A stretch of 64,000 bases of DNA from Dehalococcoidia bacterium (GTDB lineage Bacteria > Chloroflexota > Dehalococcoidia > SpSt-223). The DNA lies in the NCBI GenBank assembly GCA_026003895.1, contig BPIC01000001.1, positions 810,128-874,127 on the forward strand, in the 5' to 3' direction. Both the position numbers and the translations under genes were made by a program. Positions 8,048 through 16,680 of the stretch are shown here, piece after piece (the first letter of the stretch is position 1; every line of letters starts with the position of its first letter). Below the pieces are notes generated by a model that saw only the letters and a list, made by a program, of their open reading frames with translations, did not search any database and was not told where the DNA came from.

Positions 8048-8968
8048 ATGGCCGACGACAAGCTCATGACGATGCGCGAGGCGATCGCGCAGTACGTAAA
8101 TGACGGCGACACCATTTACCTCGCGGGGTTGTCGCACCTTGTGCCGTTCGCAGCGGCGCACGAGATCATTCGCCAGCGCAAGCGCGACCTCGTCTTCTGC
8201 CGGCCGACACCCGACATTCTGCTCGAGCAGATGCTCTCGGTCGGCATTCTGCGCAAAGTCGAGTTTTGTTGGGCGGGTAATCCTGGCATCGGAAATCTTC
8301 GGGTTTTTCGGCGCGTCGTCGAAAAGGGGCTTCCCTTCCCGGTGGAGATCGAGGAATACACGATGTTTGGGTTTACCGCTCGGTTGCTAGCCGGGGCGAT
8401 GAACCTGCCGTTCATGCCGGTGCGCACCAACATCGGCTCCGACCTTCCAGCGAAGAACCCGAAGATCAAGACAATTCAGGACCCTTACGGCGGCGAGACG
8501 CTCTCCGTCGTGCCAGCGCTGCGCCCTGATGTCTCGATCCTTCACGTGCAGCGGGCCGATCGGGGCGGCAACGCTCAGGTTTGGGGCATCACTTCCGATC
8601 ACCGCGACGCCGCTTTTGCTGCAAAACGTGTCATCATCTCTGCCGAGGAAATCGTCGACGAAGCGGTCATCCGCGCCGACCCGAATCGAACTATCGTGCC
8701 CGACTTTCTGGTCTCGGCGGTCGTCCATGAGCCATTCGGAGCGCATCCCTCCTACGCCCAAGGGTTCTACGACCGGGATAACGACTGGTATCAGGAATGG
8801 GATCGGTTATCCGCCGACCAAGCCGCGGTAGACGCCTATGTCGCCGAGTGGATTGACGGCGTCCCAGATCGGGCCGCGTACGTCGCCAAGCTCGACGAGG
8901 TCACCAAGGCGAAGCTGCAGATCGAGCCGGCCTGGAGCGGGCAGATTAGCTACGGAGTGTACAAATGA
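8048..8968 (+). CDS. CoA-transferase family I, subunit A (GctA/IpdA-like)
   Basis: 306 residues, the alpha subunit of a two-subunit CoA-transferase-like enzyme. Visible are an N-terminal glycine-containing segment (DGDTIYLAGLSHLVPFAA), ADRGGNAQVWGI near residue 170 (the DxxGN strand of the family) and SAEEIVDEAVI. Closest in style to glutaconate CoA-transferase A and the actinobacterial IpdA proteins of steroid-ring degradation. Start ATG at 8048 follows GGGAGGGGCCG. The stop overlaps the start of the B subunit gene in ATGA, so the two are cotranslated. The substrate cannot be told from sequence; a short- or branched-chain acyl-CoA is likely. Confidence 0.85.
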   Translation: MADDKLMTMREAIAQYVNDGDTIYLAGLSHLVPFAAAHEIIRQRKRDLVFCRPTPDILLEQMLSVGILRKVEFCWAGNPGIGNLRVFRRVVEKGLPFPVEIEEYTMFGFTARLLAGAMNLPFMPVRTNIGSDLPAKNPKIKTIQDPYGGETLSVVPALRPDVSILHVQRADRGGNAQVWGITSDHRDAAFAAKRVIISAEEIVDEAVIRADPNRTIVPDFLVSAVVHEPFGAHPSYAQGFYDRDNDWYQEWDRLSADQAAVDAYVAEWIDGVPDRAAYVAKLDEVTKAKLQIEPAWSGQISYGVYK

Positions 8969-9735
8969 CCGACTACACCCGCGCCGAGATGATGGTTGTC
9001 GCGGCAGCACGAGAGCTTCGAGACCGCGATGTCGTGTTTGTTGGAGTTGGTATCCCGACGCTGGCGACGATTCTCGCCAAGCGTACCCATGCGCCGAACC
9101 TCTGGCTCCTTACCGAATCAGGCATCGTGGGGGCGATGCCGACCCGGCTTCCCCTCTCGATCGCCGATCCGTGTCTGGTGACCGGAACGCAGGCGATCGT
9201 GTCGACCGTTGAACTGTTCTCGCTCTACCTCCAGCGTGGCTGGATCGATGTCGGCTTCCTCGGCGGGGCGCAGGTCGACCGGTTCGGCAACATCAACTCA
9301 ACGGTCATCGGTCCCTACGAGAAGCCCGCGGTGCGCTTTCCGGGGAGCGGCGGCGCATGCGAGATCGCCTCGCTTTCCAAGCGGACGATGATCATCATGC
9401 CGCAGGGGAAGCGCCGCTTCGTCGAAAAGCTCGACTTCCTCACCACGCCGGGCTATCTGACGGGCGGAGATGCGCGCCAGCGTGCCGGCCTGCTCGGCGG
9501 CGGACCGTCGGTCGTCGTCACCGACCTCGGTCTCTTCCGCTTCGACCCCGTCACGAAGGAGATGTATCTCGCCACTGTCCACCGCGGAGTGACGGTCGAC
9601 CAGGTGCGCGAGAACACCGGATGGGATCTTCGCGTCGCCGAAGATCTTCAAGTGACTCCCGACCCCTCCGAGGAGGAGTTGCGCGTCGTCCGCGAGCTCG
9701 ATCCAACGGCGCACTTTCTCAGCCGAGAAGCGTAA
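8965..9735 (+). CDS. CoA-transferase family I, subunit B (GctB/IpdB-like)
   Basis: 256 residues, partner of the preceding gene (ATGA overlap). Family motifs: FVGVGIPTLATILA at residues 22-35, LLTESGIVGAMP near 50 and GGAQVDRFGNINST near 95. The Glu in TESG lies where true family I transferases have their catalytic Glu (usually S/E-ENG); IpdB-type hydrolases lack it. The enzyme may therefore be a genuine transferase, though the loop differs from the classical ENG. Ends 101 bp before the convergent GMC oxidoreductase stop; I saw no clear terminator there. Confidence 0.85.
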   Translation: MTDYTRAEMMVVAAARELRDRDVVFVGVGIPTLATILAKRTHAPNLWLLTESGIVGAMPTRLPLSIADPCLVTGTQAIVSTVELFSLYLQRGWIDVGFLGGAQVDRFGNINSTVIGPYEKPAVRFPGSGGACEIASLSKRTMIIMPQGKRRFVEKLDFLTTPGYLTGGDARQRAGLLGGGPSVVVTDLGLFRFDPVTKEMYLATVHRGVTVDQVRENTGWDLRVAEDLQVTPDPSEEELRVVRELDPTAHFLSREA

Positions 9736-9836
9736 GGGGCACGCGCGCGATCTGGTTGTGGGCTGCCTCGGCTCGGCCTTGCTCGTGCGGGTCTCCCCGG
9801 GAATGCGCTCGCCGGTGAGGACATCGGCCGTCCCTC

Positions 9837-11777
9837 TCAAGTCAGGCGTGCCGCGACGAAGCCCGCGAGATAGTGCGCAGTCGCGGCGATCGTGACCATC
9901 GGGTTGACCCCGGTGGCGGTAGGCAGAACGCTTCCGTCGGCGACGAACAGATTGCGCACTTCCCAACTCTCGCCTTCGGGCGTAAGTGCGCCCTGCGCGG
10001 GACTGGCGCCGATTCGGCAGCTCGATAGCTGGTGGGCGCTAAAGAGCGCAGCGCTGTTTGGCCGCAGCTCCCGGCGCCCCACGGCGGCGAGGAAGTCCTC
10101 GATCTCCCCACCGCGATGCCAGGTGAGAGGGGTGAATGGGGCGATGAGCGTGTCGGCGCCGGCAGCATGATGGATGCGGAGCGCGGCCAGCAGCCCGCGC
10201 ATCAGGTGGGCTGCATCATCGGGATGGAGACGATAGTCGAGCAGGGGTTGGCCGTCTGGCCGCAAGCGGACGCGCCCACCATGACGGTCGCGGGCGATCA
10301 CGATGATAGCCGCGAGCTGGTCGTAGCGGGCGAGCAGCGCTTTGTGCTGGGCGCCCCCCTCCCACGGGAGTGTCGCCGCCGTCAGGCCGGGGTGCGCCGG
10401 CGCCGTCTCCAGCCGAACGCCGTAGCCCGCGCCGTCGAGGTCCGCGAAGGCATCGCACAACCGGCTTTGCGGGACCCCGCGCCACGGTGCGATGGACTCT
10501 GGGTAGAGCCCAACGCCGACCGTCGTCGGTTGAAGGTGGAGGTTCCGGCCGATCTGCTCGTTCGTGAGCCCGGAGCGCAGGAGGAGCGCCGGCGTTCCGA
10601 TCGCGCCTGCCGCCACCACCACGGCCCGCGCCCGAACGATCACGTCGTGATCGTTGGTGCGCAACACGGCGCCGGTCGCCCGTCCGGCTTCGATGGTCAG
10701 CCGATGGGCGAACATCTCGGGCACGATCCGCGCTCCTCGGCGCGCTGCGGGCTCGAGAAAGGCGGTGACGGCGTCCTGTTTGGCGCGGTAGCCGCAACCG
10801 AACGTGCAAAACGAGCAGTCTACGCAACGGGCCACGTTCCGTGGGATCACACGCACGCTGAGGCCGAGCGCCCGACAGCCTCGTTCGAGCGCCTGATTCT
10901 GCGGATTGGCGAGGCTCTCCTCGGTGGTGACGTGCAGCGCCGCGGTGACTGCGGCGAGGCTCGCTCGATAGGCGGCACTCGTCGCGCCCGTGAAGCCTGC
11001 CCTTGTCGCCCATTCCTCCAGCAGTTCGTCTGGCGGTGGCAGCGCGGTGGTCCAGTTCACGACTGTCCCACCGCCGAGTGCGCTGCCCGCTAGCACCACG
11101 ATCGCGGTGTCTGCGGTCGTCAGAGCGCCGGCACGCTCGAGAAGCGATTCGCAACTGTCGCGCTCGCGGCCATCGTAGGGGCGCGACGGCCCCTTCTCGG
11201 CGACGATGACATCAAGCCCGGCGTTGGTCAGCTCGGACGCCATCACGCCGCCGCCTGCCCCCGAGCCAATCACCAGCACGTCGCAATCGAGCGTTGCTCG
11301 GCGGCCGATCCACAGCGGTGCGAGCGCCCCTGGCCAGTGCGGCGGCAACGGGGGCGGGCCGGGGTAGTGAAGTGCCGGCCAAACCGGGTGCGGCGCGCCA
11401 TCGGGCATCGTTGCGTAGGCGAGGAAGAGCGCCAGCCGCTTGATTCCTTGAAACGCCATCCGGCGGAGGGGGAGCCGACTGGTCGCCCACGAGCGCAGGA
11501 CAGCCTCACGCCCTGCCCGATCGAGCCGGCTGAAGGGCGCGAGGTGACCCACAGGGGCATTTGCACCGGGCAGTTCGATCAGGTCGAGAAACAGCCGCAG
11601 CTGTGGAATGCGGTCCGGGTCGGCTACCCGCGCGATGAGGGCTTCGAGCGCCGACGGCAGCCACGGCGCTTGAAACTTCGCCAGCCGCTCATCGAGCGTA
11701 TCGTCCGCAACCGCCGGCAGCAACGTGTCGCAGAGAAGCGCGAGTGTGCGCCGCTGGCGGGGGCTCAACAGGCTCAT
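9837..11777 (-). CDS. GMC-family FAD oxidoreductase with N-terminal gluconate-dehydrogenase-3-like domain
   Basis: 646 residues. Residues 1-150 resemble the small subunit 3 domain of gluconate 2-dehydrogenase (SPRQRRTLALLCDTLLPA). An FAD fold follows (VLVIGSGAGGGVMASEL near residue 170), a GSALGGGTVVNW flavin loop, a Cys-rich loop CVDCSFCTFGCGYRAKQ, and the GMC C-terminal segment FVADGSVLPTATGVNPMVTI. The arrangement matches long-chain alcohol oxidase/dehydrogenase types; no Tat signal. The frame is open to 11912, but ATG at 11777 is the natural start of the subunit-3 domain and lies 23 bp after the upstream gene's stop. The Cys cluster could bind Fe-S or be structural. Confidence 0.82.
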   Translation of the reverse strand: MSLLSPRQRRTLALLCDTLLPAVADDTLDERLAKFQAPWLPSALEALIARVADPDRIPQLRLFLDLIELPGANAPVGHLAPFSRLDRAGREAVLRSWATSRLPLRRMAFQGIKRLALFLAYATMPDGAPHPVWPALHYPGPPPLPPHWPGALAPLWIGRRATLDCDVLVIGSGAGGGVMASELTNAGLDVIVAEKGPSRPYDGRERDSCESLLERAGALTTADTAIVVLAGSALGGGTVVNWTTALPPPDELLEEWATRAGFTGATSAAYRASLAAVTAALHVTTEESLANPQNQALERGCRALGLSVRVIPRNVARCVDCSFCTFGCGYRAKQDAVTAFLEPAARRGARIVPEMFAHRLTIEAGRATGAVLRTNDHDVIVRARAVVVAAGAIGTPALLLRSGLTNEQIGRNLHLQPTTVGVGLYPESIAPWRGVPQSRLCDAFADLDGAGYGVRLETAPAHPGLTAATLPWEGGAQHKALLARYDQLAAIIVIARDRHGGRVRLRPDGQPLLDYRLHPDDAAHLMRGLLAALRIHHAAGADTLIAPFTPLTWHRGGEIEDFLAAVGRRELRPNSAALFSAHQLSSCRIGASPAQGALTPEGESWEVRNLFVADGSVLPTATGVNPMVTIAATAHYLAGFVAARLT

Positions 11778-11800
11778 CACCCCAATCGTAGGCGACGGTG

Positions 11801-14071
11801 TTAAGGCACGCGCACCGTCGCAATCGTCGGTTCGCCCTGTGCTGGCAGCCCGTCGACCGTCAGCCGGAGGCGATAGTCGCCGGGTGGCAACGGCGGCAGG
11901 CCGAGCTCCCAATCGTCTTCGATCCGCTCGCCGGTTCGCCAGAGGCCTGTTCGGTAGAGCCCGTCGCCTGGCTCACCCGCCAGCCCCGCGACCGGCCGGC
12001 CAGCGCTGTCGATCAGCTCGAGCCGGAGCGTTCGGTCTGGGCCCGGGGCAAGTGCAGTCCAATACAGCAGAATGCGGAGCGCTGCCGGCGACTGGCCGTT
12101 CAAGCCCACCTTGGCAACACAACTGCCGTCGAGGCGAAGCTGATTGCCAAACGTCAGGTCGCGCCGCTCGGCGCCGGTCGGCGGCCAAGGAAACGGCCAA
12201 GCGAGGCGCAGCGGTTCAAGAAGCACCCAGTCGCCCGGCGACCCTCCGGTTGGGTCGCGTGGGGGCAGCAGCCGGCCGGGATCGTGCGGGTCGAGCATGG
12301 CGAGCTCGGCCGTCAGATAGTCTGGCGGGCGAGCGCGCCACGGGTCGGCTGGGAGGCGGAAGCGGAGCCTTGCTTCGCCAAGCTCGGCTATCGGCGGGAT
12401 GACGACCGCCTCGTCGAAGGCGATGCCGCCGCTCCGCTCGCGCAAGCGCAGCCGCGCGATCGCCCCCTCGGGTGCACGCAGCCAGAGCAGCAGCGACACG
12501 TGATCGCCGGGATAGGCAGAGGCAGGCGCGAAGCGTGCCCCGGTCACCTCGATCCGCTCGCCGAAGCGGACGCGCAGGGTAGGCTCGGCCCGTGTCGCTT
12601 CGCCGATGGTCGAGGAGATCGGCGGGAAGCGGGCTTCGAGTGACTCCCAAAGGCCGGGATTGTGGCGTTCGAAATGGCCGAACGCGCCGCTTATCCCAAA
12701 CAAGATTCCGAGCAGCGCGGTCGCTGCCGCTGCCGTCGCTGCGATGCCGTTGATCGGCGCTCGCCAGCGGGGAAAGGCCTGCAGCAGGCCGGCAAGCGCG
12801 ATGAACGCGACGATAATGGCCAACGGAAAGAAATCGGCCTCGTACCGGAGTGTCACCCACCGCTGCATCACGACGGGGAGCGCCGCCAGCGCCATGATGG
12901 CCAACAACCCCGCCCAAAGCACTGCCAGACGACGCTGCGGCGGCCGAAAGGGGAGGACTACCCCGGCCAGGGCAAGCGCTGTGAAGGGTGCGGCCGGAAA
13001 CAGCCCGACGATTGGGCCGAAGATCAGCTCGTCCGGGGCGCCGGCGCAGAACGTCGCGTTCCAGCGTTCGTAGGGCGTCCAGCCGACGAACGGCAGCTCG
13101 GGCGTGAGGCGCAGCGGCCGCAGGAAGAAGTGAACGACATTCGGCGCGATATGGCCGATGGTGGCGAAGCCGGCGTAGTCTCGCAGCAGGTGGTAGGACG
13201 TGAGCTGATAGCGGTGACCAAACTCAAGCGGCGATCCAAACCGCGCCGCATTGTAGACGCCGAGGAGGAGTGCTCCCGCGAGCAGCGGCGCCGCGAGTAC
13301 CAGCGCCGGCTGCCAGCGGTTCGTTGTCCGTTGACGCGAGGCGAGCACGGCGAACGCCAACGCCAGTCCGCCGACGGCGGGTGCGAGCGCTGAGCGCGAC
13401 CCGATCGCCAGCGCCCAAGCGAGGCCGGCGAGGAACCAGAGCCGGGCGCTTCCCCGGCCGGCCGGTCGTCGCCACGCTGCAACGGCGGCGGCGAGCCCGG
13501 CCATCAAGCAGCCCTGCCCGGCCGCGGTCGCCGCTTCATGAATCGCCGGGCTGGAAAGGAGAAAAAGCAACGGCGTACCCAGCCCGAGCGCGACGATCGC
13601 GGCGCCAGCGACCAGCATGCCGTCGCCGAGCAGCGCGCGCCGAAGGCCGACGATCGTCCAAGCGCCGCCGATTGTCGCTGTCATCACCCCGGCAAGCGTG
13701 ATGGCGCTGTCGGGGATAGCACGTCCGAGGAGAAGTTGGGGAATCAGGATTGCGAGCGCGGGGACAGGGCCGAAGTAGAGCCAATACCTGCCGTTGAAGT
13801 AGGAGAGGTCACTTGCGACGGGCAGTGGCGCTCGCGCCGCTGGGTCGTAGGGGTCGGGTAGCCGTGCCAGCTCGGGCGGTGGCGCAATGCGCAAGTGTGC
13901 CTGCCCGCTGGCGAATGCTTCCGCTTGCCGCGCATAGATCTCGGTGGTATAGACGAAAGGAAGATCGTCGATTGCCAGCGACCACGTACCCGCCGTCGCG
14001 ATCCAGACTTGGACCCCCAAGACGAGCGCGACGAGCAGCCCACCGCCGACGCTCTCCAGCCGACCGCGCAT
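11801..14071 (-). CDS. Large polytopic membrane protein, glycosyltransferase-like
   Basis: 756 residues: about 10-12 membrane helices to residue 500, then a soluble, beta-rich C-terminal domain. The segment SYFNGRYWLYFGPVPAL near residue 88 is a conserved loop of an uncharacterised family of bacterial membrane proteins resembling GT39/GT87 glycosyltransferases. The architecture (helices plus C-terminal beta domain) parallels the DUF2079 protein at 714-3119, suggesting related envelope roles. I set the start at ATG 14071; the 55 residues open upstream are Arg/Pro-rich and overlap the divergent small gene. The GMC oxidoreductase gene follows 23 bp downstream and is probably in the same operon. 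Confidence 0.7.
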   Translation of the reverse strand: MRGRLESVGGGLLVALVLGVQVWIATAGTWSLAIDDLPFVYTTEIYARQAEAFASGQAHLRIAPPPELARLPDPYDPAARAPLPVASDLSYFNGRYWLYFGPVPALAILIPQLLLGRAIPDSAITLAGVMTATIGGAWTIVGLRRALLGDGMLVAGAAIVALGLGTPLLFLLSSPAIHEAATAAGQGCLMAGLAAAVAAWRRPAGRGSARLWFLAGLAWALAIGSRSALAPAVGGLALAFAVLASRQRTTNRWQPALVLAAPLLAGALLLGVYNAARFGSPLEFGHRYQLTSYHLLRDYAGFATIGHIAPNVVHFFLRPLRLTPELPFVGWTPYERWNATFCAGAPDELIFGPIVGLFPAAPFTALALAGVVLPFRPPQRRLAVLWAGLLAIMALAALPVVMQRWVTLRYEADFFPLAIIVAFIALAGLLQAFPRWRAPINGIAATAAAATALLGILFGISGAFGHFERHNPGLWESLEARFPPISSTIGEATRAEPTLRVRFGERIEVTGARFAPASAYPGDHVSLLLWLRAPEGAIARLRLRERSGGIAFDEAVVIPPIAELGEARLRFRLPADPWRARPPDYLTAELAMLDPHDPGRLLPPRDPTGGSPGDWVLLEPLRLAWPFPWPPTGAERRDLTFGNQLRLDGSCVAKVGLNGQSPAALRILLYWTALAPGPDRTLRLELIDSAGRPVAGLAGEPGDGLYRTGLWRTGERIEDDWELGLPPLPPGDYRLRLTVDGLPAQGEPTIATVRVP

Positions 14072-14121
14072 CGGCGGGAGTTGTAGCAGAGCGGCTAGGA
14101 TCGGCAAGCCCGGAGGTGCGG

Positions 14122-14373
14122 ATGCGCGATTTCGCGGCGGTTGGCAAACTCCTTCCGGCGGGCTTCGATCCGAACGATCCCGTCGTTCAGCAGGCCAAGG
14201 TGTTCGATCCTGGCGATCCCTTGCCGCCGGGGGCACAAGGCATCGACCTCGTCCATCTGGAGCGCGGGGTCTTTCGTATCGACACCGGCGTGCCGCGTGT
14301 GCCGCCAGGTTCGGTGGTGCTCACCGATGTTTCGGCTCGTCGCGAAATCTGGCGGCGGGTGACCGGCGAATGA
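14122..14373 (+). CDS. Small 83-aa protein, unknown function
   Basis: 83 residues starting MRDFAAVGKLLPAGFDPND, with no membrane segment. Proline- and aspartate-rich (DPGDPLPPGAQGID), ending in a basic segment. The start is clear: GGAGG six bases before ATG at 14122, whereas the longer open frame would run into the divergent membrane-protein gene. It ends 27 bp before rpe. Family not recognised; codon use is normal for the window. Confidence 0.6.
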   Translation: MRDFAAVGKLLPAGFDPNDPVVQQAKVFDPGDPLPPGAQGIDLVHLERGVFRIDTGVPRVPPGSVVLTDVSARREIWRRVTGE

Positions 14374-14388
14374 GCGACGGCCGGCGGG

Positions 14389-14394
14389 TATACT
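14389..14394 (+). promoter_or_regulatory. TATACT -10-like box abutting rpe start (possible leaderless mRNA)
   Basis: TATACT ends 6 bp before the GTG start of rpe. If used, transcription would begin at or next to the start codon, and there is no Shine-Dalgarno sequence in between. The -35 region is not obvious. Confidence 0.4.
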
Positions 14395-14400
14395 AGCGAG

Positions 14401-15114
14401 GTGACCACCATCAAGATCGCTCCGTCGATCCTCTCCGCCGACTTCGCGCACCTCGCCCGGGCGATTCATGAGGCCGAGGCGGGCGGGGCGGACTGGATCC
14501 ACGTCGACGTAATGGATGGCCAGTTCGTCCCAAACCTCACCATTGGTCCGCCGGTCGTGCAGGCAATTCGCCGAGTCACCAGCCTCCCGCTCGACGTCCA
14601 CCTCATGATCGTGCAGCCCGAGCGCTATCTCGACCAGTTCGCCGCCGCGGGTGCCGACCGCCTAACGGTGCATGTCGAAGCGACGCCCCATCTCCATCGC
14701 GCCGTTCAGCAGATCCATGCGCTTGGCAAGTGCGCCGGGGTGGCGATCAATCCTGCAACGCCAGTGACGGCGGTCGAAGACATCCTCGAGGACGTAGACC
14801 TCGTGCTGGTGATGTCGGTGAATCCGGGATTCGGTGGGCAGGCCTTCATCGCGCGCGCCCTCGACAAACTGGAGCGCTGCCGCGCGATGATTGCGGCGCG
14901 TGGTCTCGCGACCGAGCTAGAGGTCGACGGCGGGGTTGGGCCGGACAATGCCGACCTCGTCGTTGCGGCCGGGGCGACGGTGATCGTCGCCGGCTCGGCT
15001 GTCTATGGCGCGCCGGAGGGGGTGTCCGGCGCGATTGCGGCTCTCCGGGCGGCCGCAACGCGCGGCCTTGCCGGCCGACCGCATCAGGCGATCTCCGCCA
15101 GAGCGGCTGGGTAA
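14401..15114 (+). CDS. rpe: Ribulose-phosphate 3-epimerase
   Basis: 237 residues, a complete (beta/alpha)8 barrel. It interconverts ribulose 5-phosphate and xylulose 5-phosphate in the pentose phosphate or Calvin pathway. Diagnostic strings are present in order: [13 protein letters not shown] at the start, [14 protein letters not shown] (metal-binding His and catalytic Asp), LDVHLMI (second metal-binding His), [11 protein letters not shown] (phosphate loop) and LEVDGGV (second catalytic Asp). Length is slightly over the usual 220 because of a short Ala/Arg-rich tail. GTG start; a -10-like TATACT sits just upstream. The stop is 5 bp from the convergent rpmB stop. Confidence 0.96.
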   Translation: MTTIKIAPSILSADFAHLARAIHEAEAGGADWIHVDVMDGQFVPNLTIGPPVVQAIRRVTSLPLDVHLMIVQPERYLDQFAAAGADRLTVHVEATPHLHRAVQQIHALGKCAGVAINPATPVTAVEDILEDVDLVLVMSVNPGFGGQAFIARALDKLERCRAMIAARGLATELEVDGGVGPDNADLVVAAGATVIVAGSAVYGAPEGVSGAIAALRAAATRGLAGRPHQAISARAAG

Positions 15115-15119
15115 TGCGG

Positions 15120-15311
15120 TTAGCGAGTTGCCTGCTTGACTTGAGTGCGCAGGCACTGGGTGCAGACGCGCACCGGCTTGGTGACGCCGTTGATCGTCAT
15201 GCGCTTGCGTTGAATATTGGCATTCCACCGGCGGTTCGTGAGGCGGTGGGAGTGGCTGACTCGGTGGCCAAAGCCCGGCCCTTTGCCACACAGATCGCAA
15301 CGTCCGGCCAT
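15120..15311 (-). CDS. rpmB: 50S ribosomal protein L28
   Basis: 63 residues, standard length. It begins [20 protein letters not shown] and continues with the conserved [14 protein letters not shown] core and VRVCTQC, so it is the zinc-binding C+ form with two CxxC pairs. It is a structural component of the large ribosomal subunit. Start ATG at 15311 has AAAGGAG upstream. Its leader of about 100 nt, shared with the divergent Asp23 gene, contains a terminator-like hairpin (15369-15394). Confidence 0.97.
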   Translation of the reverse strand: MAGRCDLCGKGPGFGHRVSHSHRLTNRRWNANIQRKRMTINGVTKPVRVCTQCLRTQVKQATR

Positions 15312-15368
15312 GGACGGACTCCTTTCGGACGAAAACCCTCAGCGGAGCGCGCGATGGCGCGATCCAGG

Positions 15369-15394
15369 AAAAACGAGCGCAATGCGGCGCTCGT
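15369..15394 (-). terminator. Hairpin plus T-run in the rpmB leader (attenuator-like)
   Basis: Read on the minus strand: ACGAGCGC, a 6-base loop, GCGCTCGT, then TTTT: a perfect 8-bp intrinsic-terminator shape. It lies about 58 nt upstream of the rpmB start. The next gene upstream is on the opposite strand, so it can only act on rpmB leader RNA or stray antisense transcription. Confidence 0.55.
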
Positions 15395-15411
15395 GAGCGA
15401 GGAATCCTAGC

Positions 15412-15807
15412 ATGGCAATCCCATCAAGCTCAAGCTCAGCTGAGGAGCACTCTCCGGCCGCGCCGCGTGGCTCCGTCGGTCTCTCGGCGAACGCCATCGC
15501 CGTTGTCGCCGGCCGGGCGGCGATCGAGTGCTATGGCATAGTCGGCATGGCCTCTCGGCGTCCGATCGACGGGATCGCCCGCCTTCTCAACTTGTCGAAT
15601 CTCGGCCGCGGGGTCGAGGTTCGCATCGTCGACGATGCCATCGAAATCGATCTGTATGTCATCGTCGAATACGGCACCAAGATCTCAGAAGTCGCCCACA
15701 ACCTGCAGAGCGCCGTCAAGTTCGCTGTCGAGCGTGCCGCGGGGATGCCCGTCCGCACCGTCAACGTCAATATTCAGGACTTGCACATTCCCAAGTCCCG
15801 CGAATAA
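15412..15807 (+). CDS. Asp23/Gls24 family (YloU-like) envelope stress protein
   Basis: 131 residues. After a Ser/Ala-rich lead it has the Asp23 core: GLSANAIAVVAGRAAIECYG near residue 22, GIVGMASRR, a basic loop, IDLYVIVEYGTKISEVAHNL and a C-terminal VNVNIQDLHIP strand. Asp23-family proteins are small cytosolic proteins linked to the envelope; YloU sits beside rpmB in Firmicutes, the same adjacency as here, but divergent. Start ATG at 15412 lies 100 bp from the rpmB start. No membrane segment. Confidence 0.88.
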   Translation: MAIPSSSSSAEEHSPAAPRGSVGLSANAIAVVAGRAAIECYGIVGMASRRPIDGIARLLNLSNLGRGVEVRIVDDAIEIDLYVIVEYGTKISEVAHNLQSAVKFAVERAAGMPVRTVNVNIQDLHIPKSRE

Positions 15808-15862
15808 CTCAGTTCTCTGGCGTCGGGCAGCCTGCTCCGATGGCACACCGAGCCTCGATGGC

Positions 15863-16150
15863 TTAGCCGCGGCGGACGTGGCGGTGCACGCGATGAACGC
15901 TGCGCTGCACAGGCTGGTCCGTGATCCGAGGCAGTTGCGCAATCACCGCTCGGCCGTGGTCGGTCTCGCCCCAGGTTCGCGCCGCAGCCTCGTCATCGAC
16001 GATGGCGATCACGGTGAGGGTGTTCGTCTCCGGGTCGACGAGGGTGAGGCGTTCAACGGCATGGGGGGACGTTCCAAGGGCCTTTTCGAGAGCGAGCGTT
16101 TCGTCGAGGCTGCCCGGCCGCACGTTTATCCTGGTAACCGCCGCGAACAT
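15863..16150 (-). CDS. Small ferredoxin-fold (ABM-like) protein
   Basis: 95 residues beginning MFAAVTRINVRPGSLDETL, continuing with LEKALGTSPHAVERLTLVD and TNTLTVIAIVDDEAAARTW. The alternating strand-helix pattern resembles dimeric alpha/beta-barrel (antibiotic biosynthesis monooxygenase-like) proteins. No catalytic residue can be assigned. I chose ATG 16150 over 16174 because AGGAGAGG lies directly before it. It stands alone between divergent and convergent neighbours. Confidence 0.65.
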   Translation of the reverse strand: MFAAVTRINVRPGSLDETLALEKALGTSPHAVERLTLVDPETNTLTVIAIVDDEAAARTWGETDHGRAVIAQLPRITDQPVQRSVHRVHRHVRRG

Positions 16151-16302
16151 GTCCTCTCCTTGATCAACGATCACGCCTCAACAGCATAGCGCGACGAGCG
16201 GGGCTCGCGCTGGTTGACGAGGTAGGGAGGTCGGGCCTAGACTGCTGGAACAACGCTCCGAAGGCCTTGCTCCGCAGCAAGCAGAGGAAGCACGAGGACC
16301 AG

Positions 16303-16638
16303 ATGCCGATCACCCAACGCTCCGACGAACCGTTCTATCGCATCGACCCAGAGGATGCCAAGCAACTGATCGACGAAGGCAAGCTGAAGATTGTCGACGT
16401 GCGCGAACCGAGTGAATATGCCGTTGACCACTTGGCCAACGCCGAGCTGATCCCGCTGAACACGTTTTTGCGCAACCCATCTCGCGTCCAAGGGGCCGGA
16501 GTGCTATTCGTCTGTGAGATGGGCCAGCGGAGCGCGGTTGCAGCAGAAATGGCGGCCGCGGCGGGCATCACCGAGGTCTATAACCTTGAAGGCGGCATGA
16601 ACGCGTGGCGCGGCAAGGGCTTTCCCGTCGAACACTAG
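16303..16638 (+). CDS. Single-domain rhodanese-like sulfurtransferase
   Basis: 111 residues, one rhodanese domain: IVDVREPSEYAVDHL near residue 30, LIPLN, and the active loop CEMGQRS with the catalytic Cys71 followed by a glycine- and arginine-containing persulfide loop. It could move sulfane sulfur to an acceptor such as thiolated cofactors or tRNA pathways. ATG 16303 was chosen because a TTG at 16267 would only add 12 unlike residues. The gene is alone; an 8-bp stem follows the stop. Confidence 0.88.
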   Translation: MPITQRSDEPFYRIDPEDAKQLIDEGKLKIVDVREPSEYAVDHLANAELIPLNTFLRNPSRVQGAGVLFVCEMGQRSAVAAEMAAAAGITEVYNLEGGMNAWRGKGFPVEH

Positions 16639-16640
16639 GC

Positions 16641-16680
16641 GCGCACTGAGTCGCGCCCACACGCCATTGCCGCAGTGCGC
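16641..16680. terminator. Probable bidirectional hairpin between rhodanese and crtB
   Basis: GCGCACTG (16641-16648) pairs perfectly with CAGTGCGC (16673-16680) across a 24-base loop, exactly between two convergent stop codons. There is no T-run, so its strength is uncertain. Confidence 0.4.

Noticed and set aside
10032..11093. 353-residue plus-strand open frame
   Set aside because: Antisense to the GMC oxidoreductase; Arg/Gly-rich, no motif, no ribosome site.
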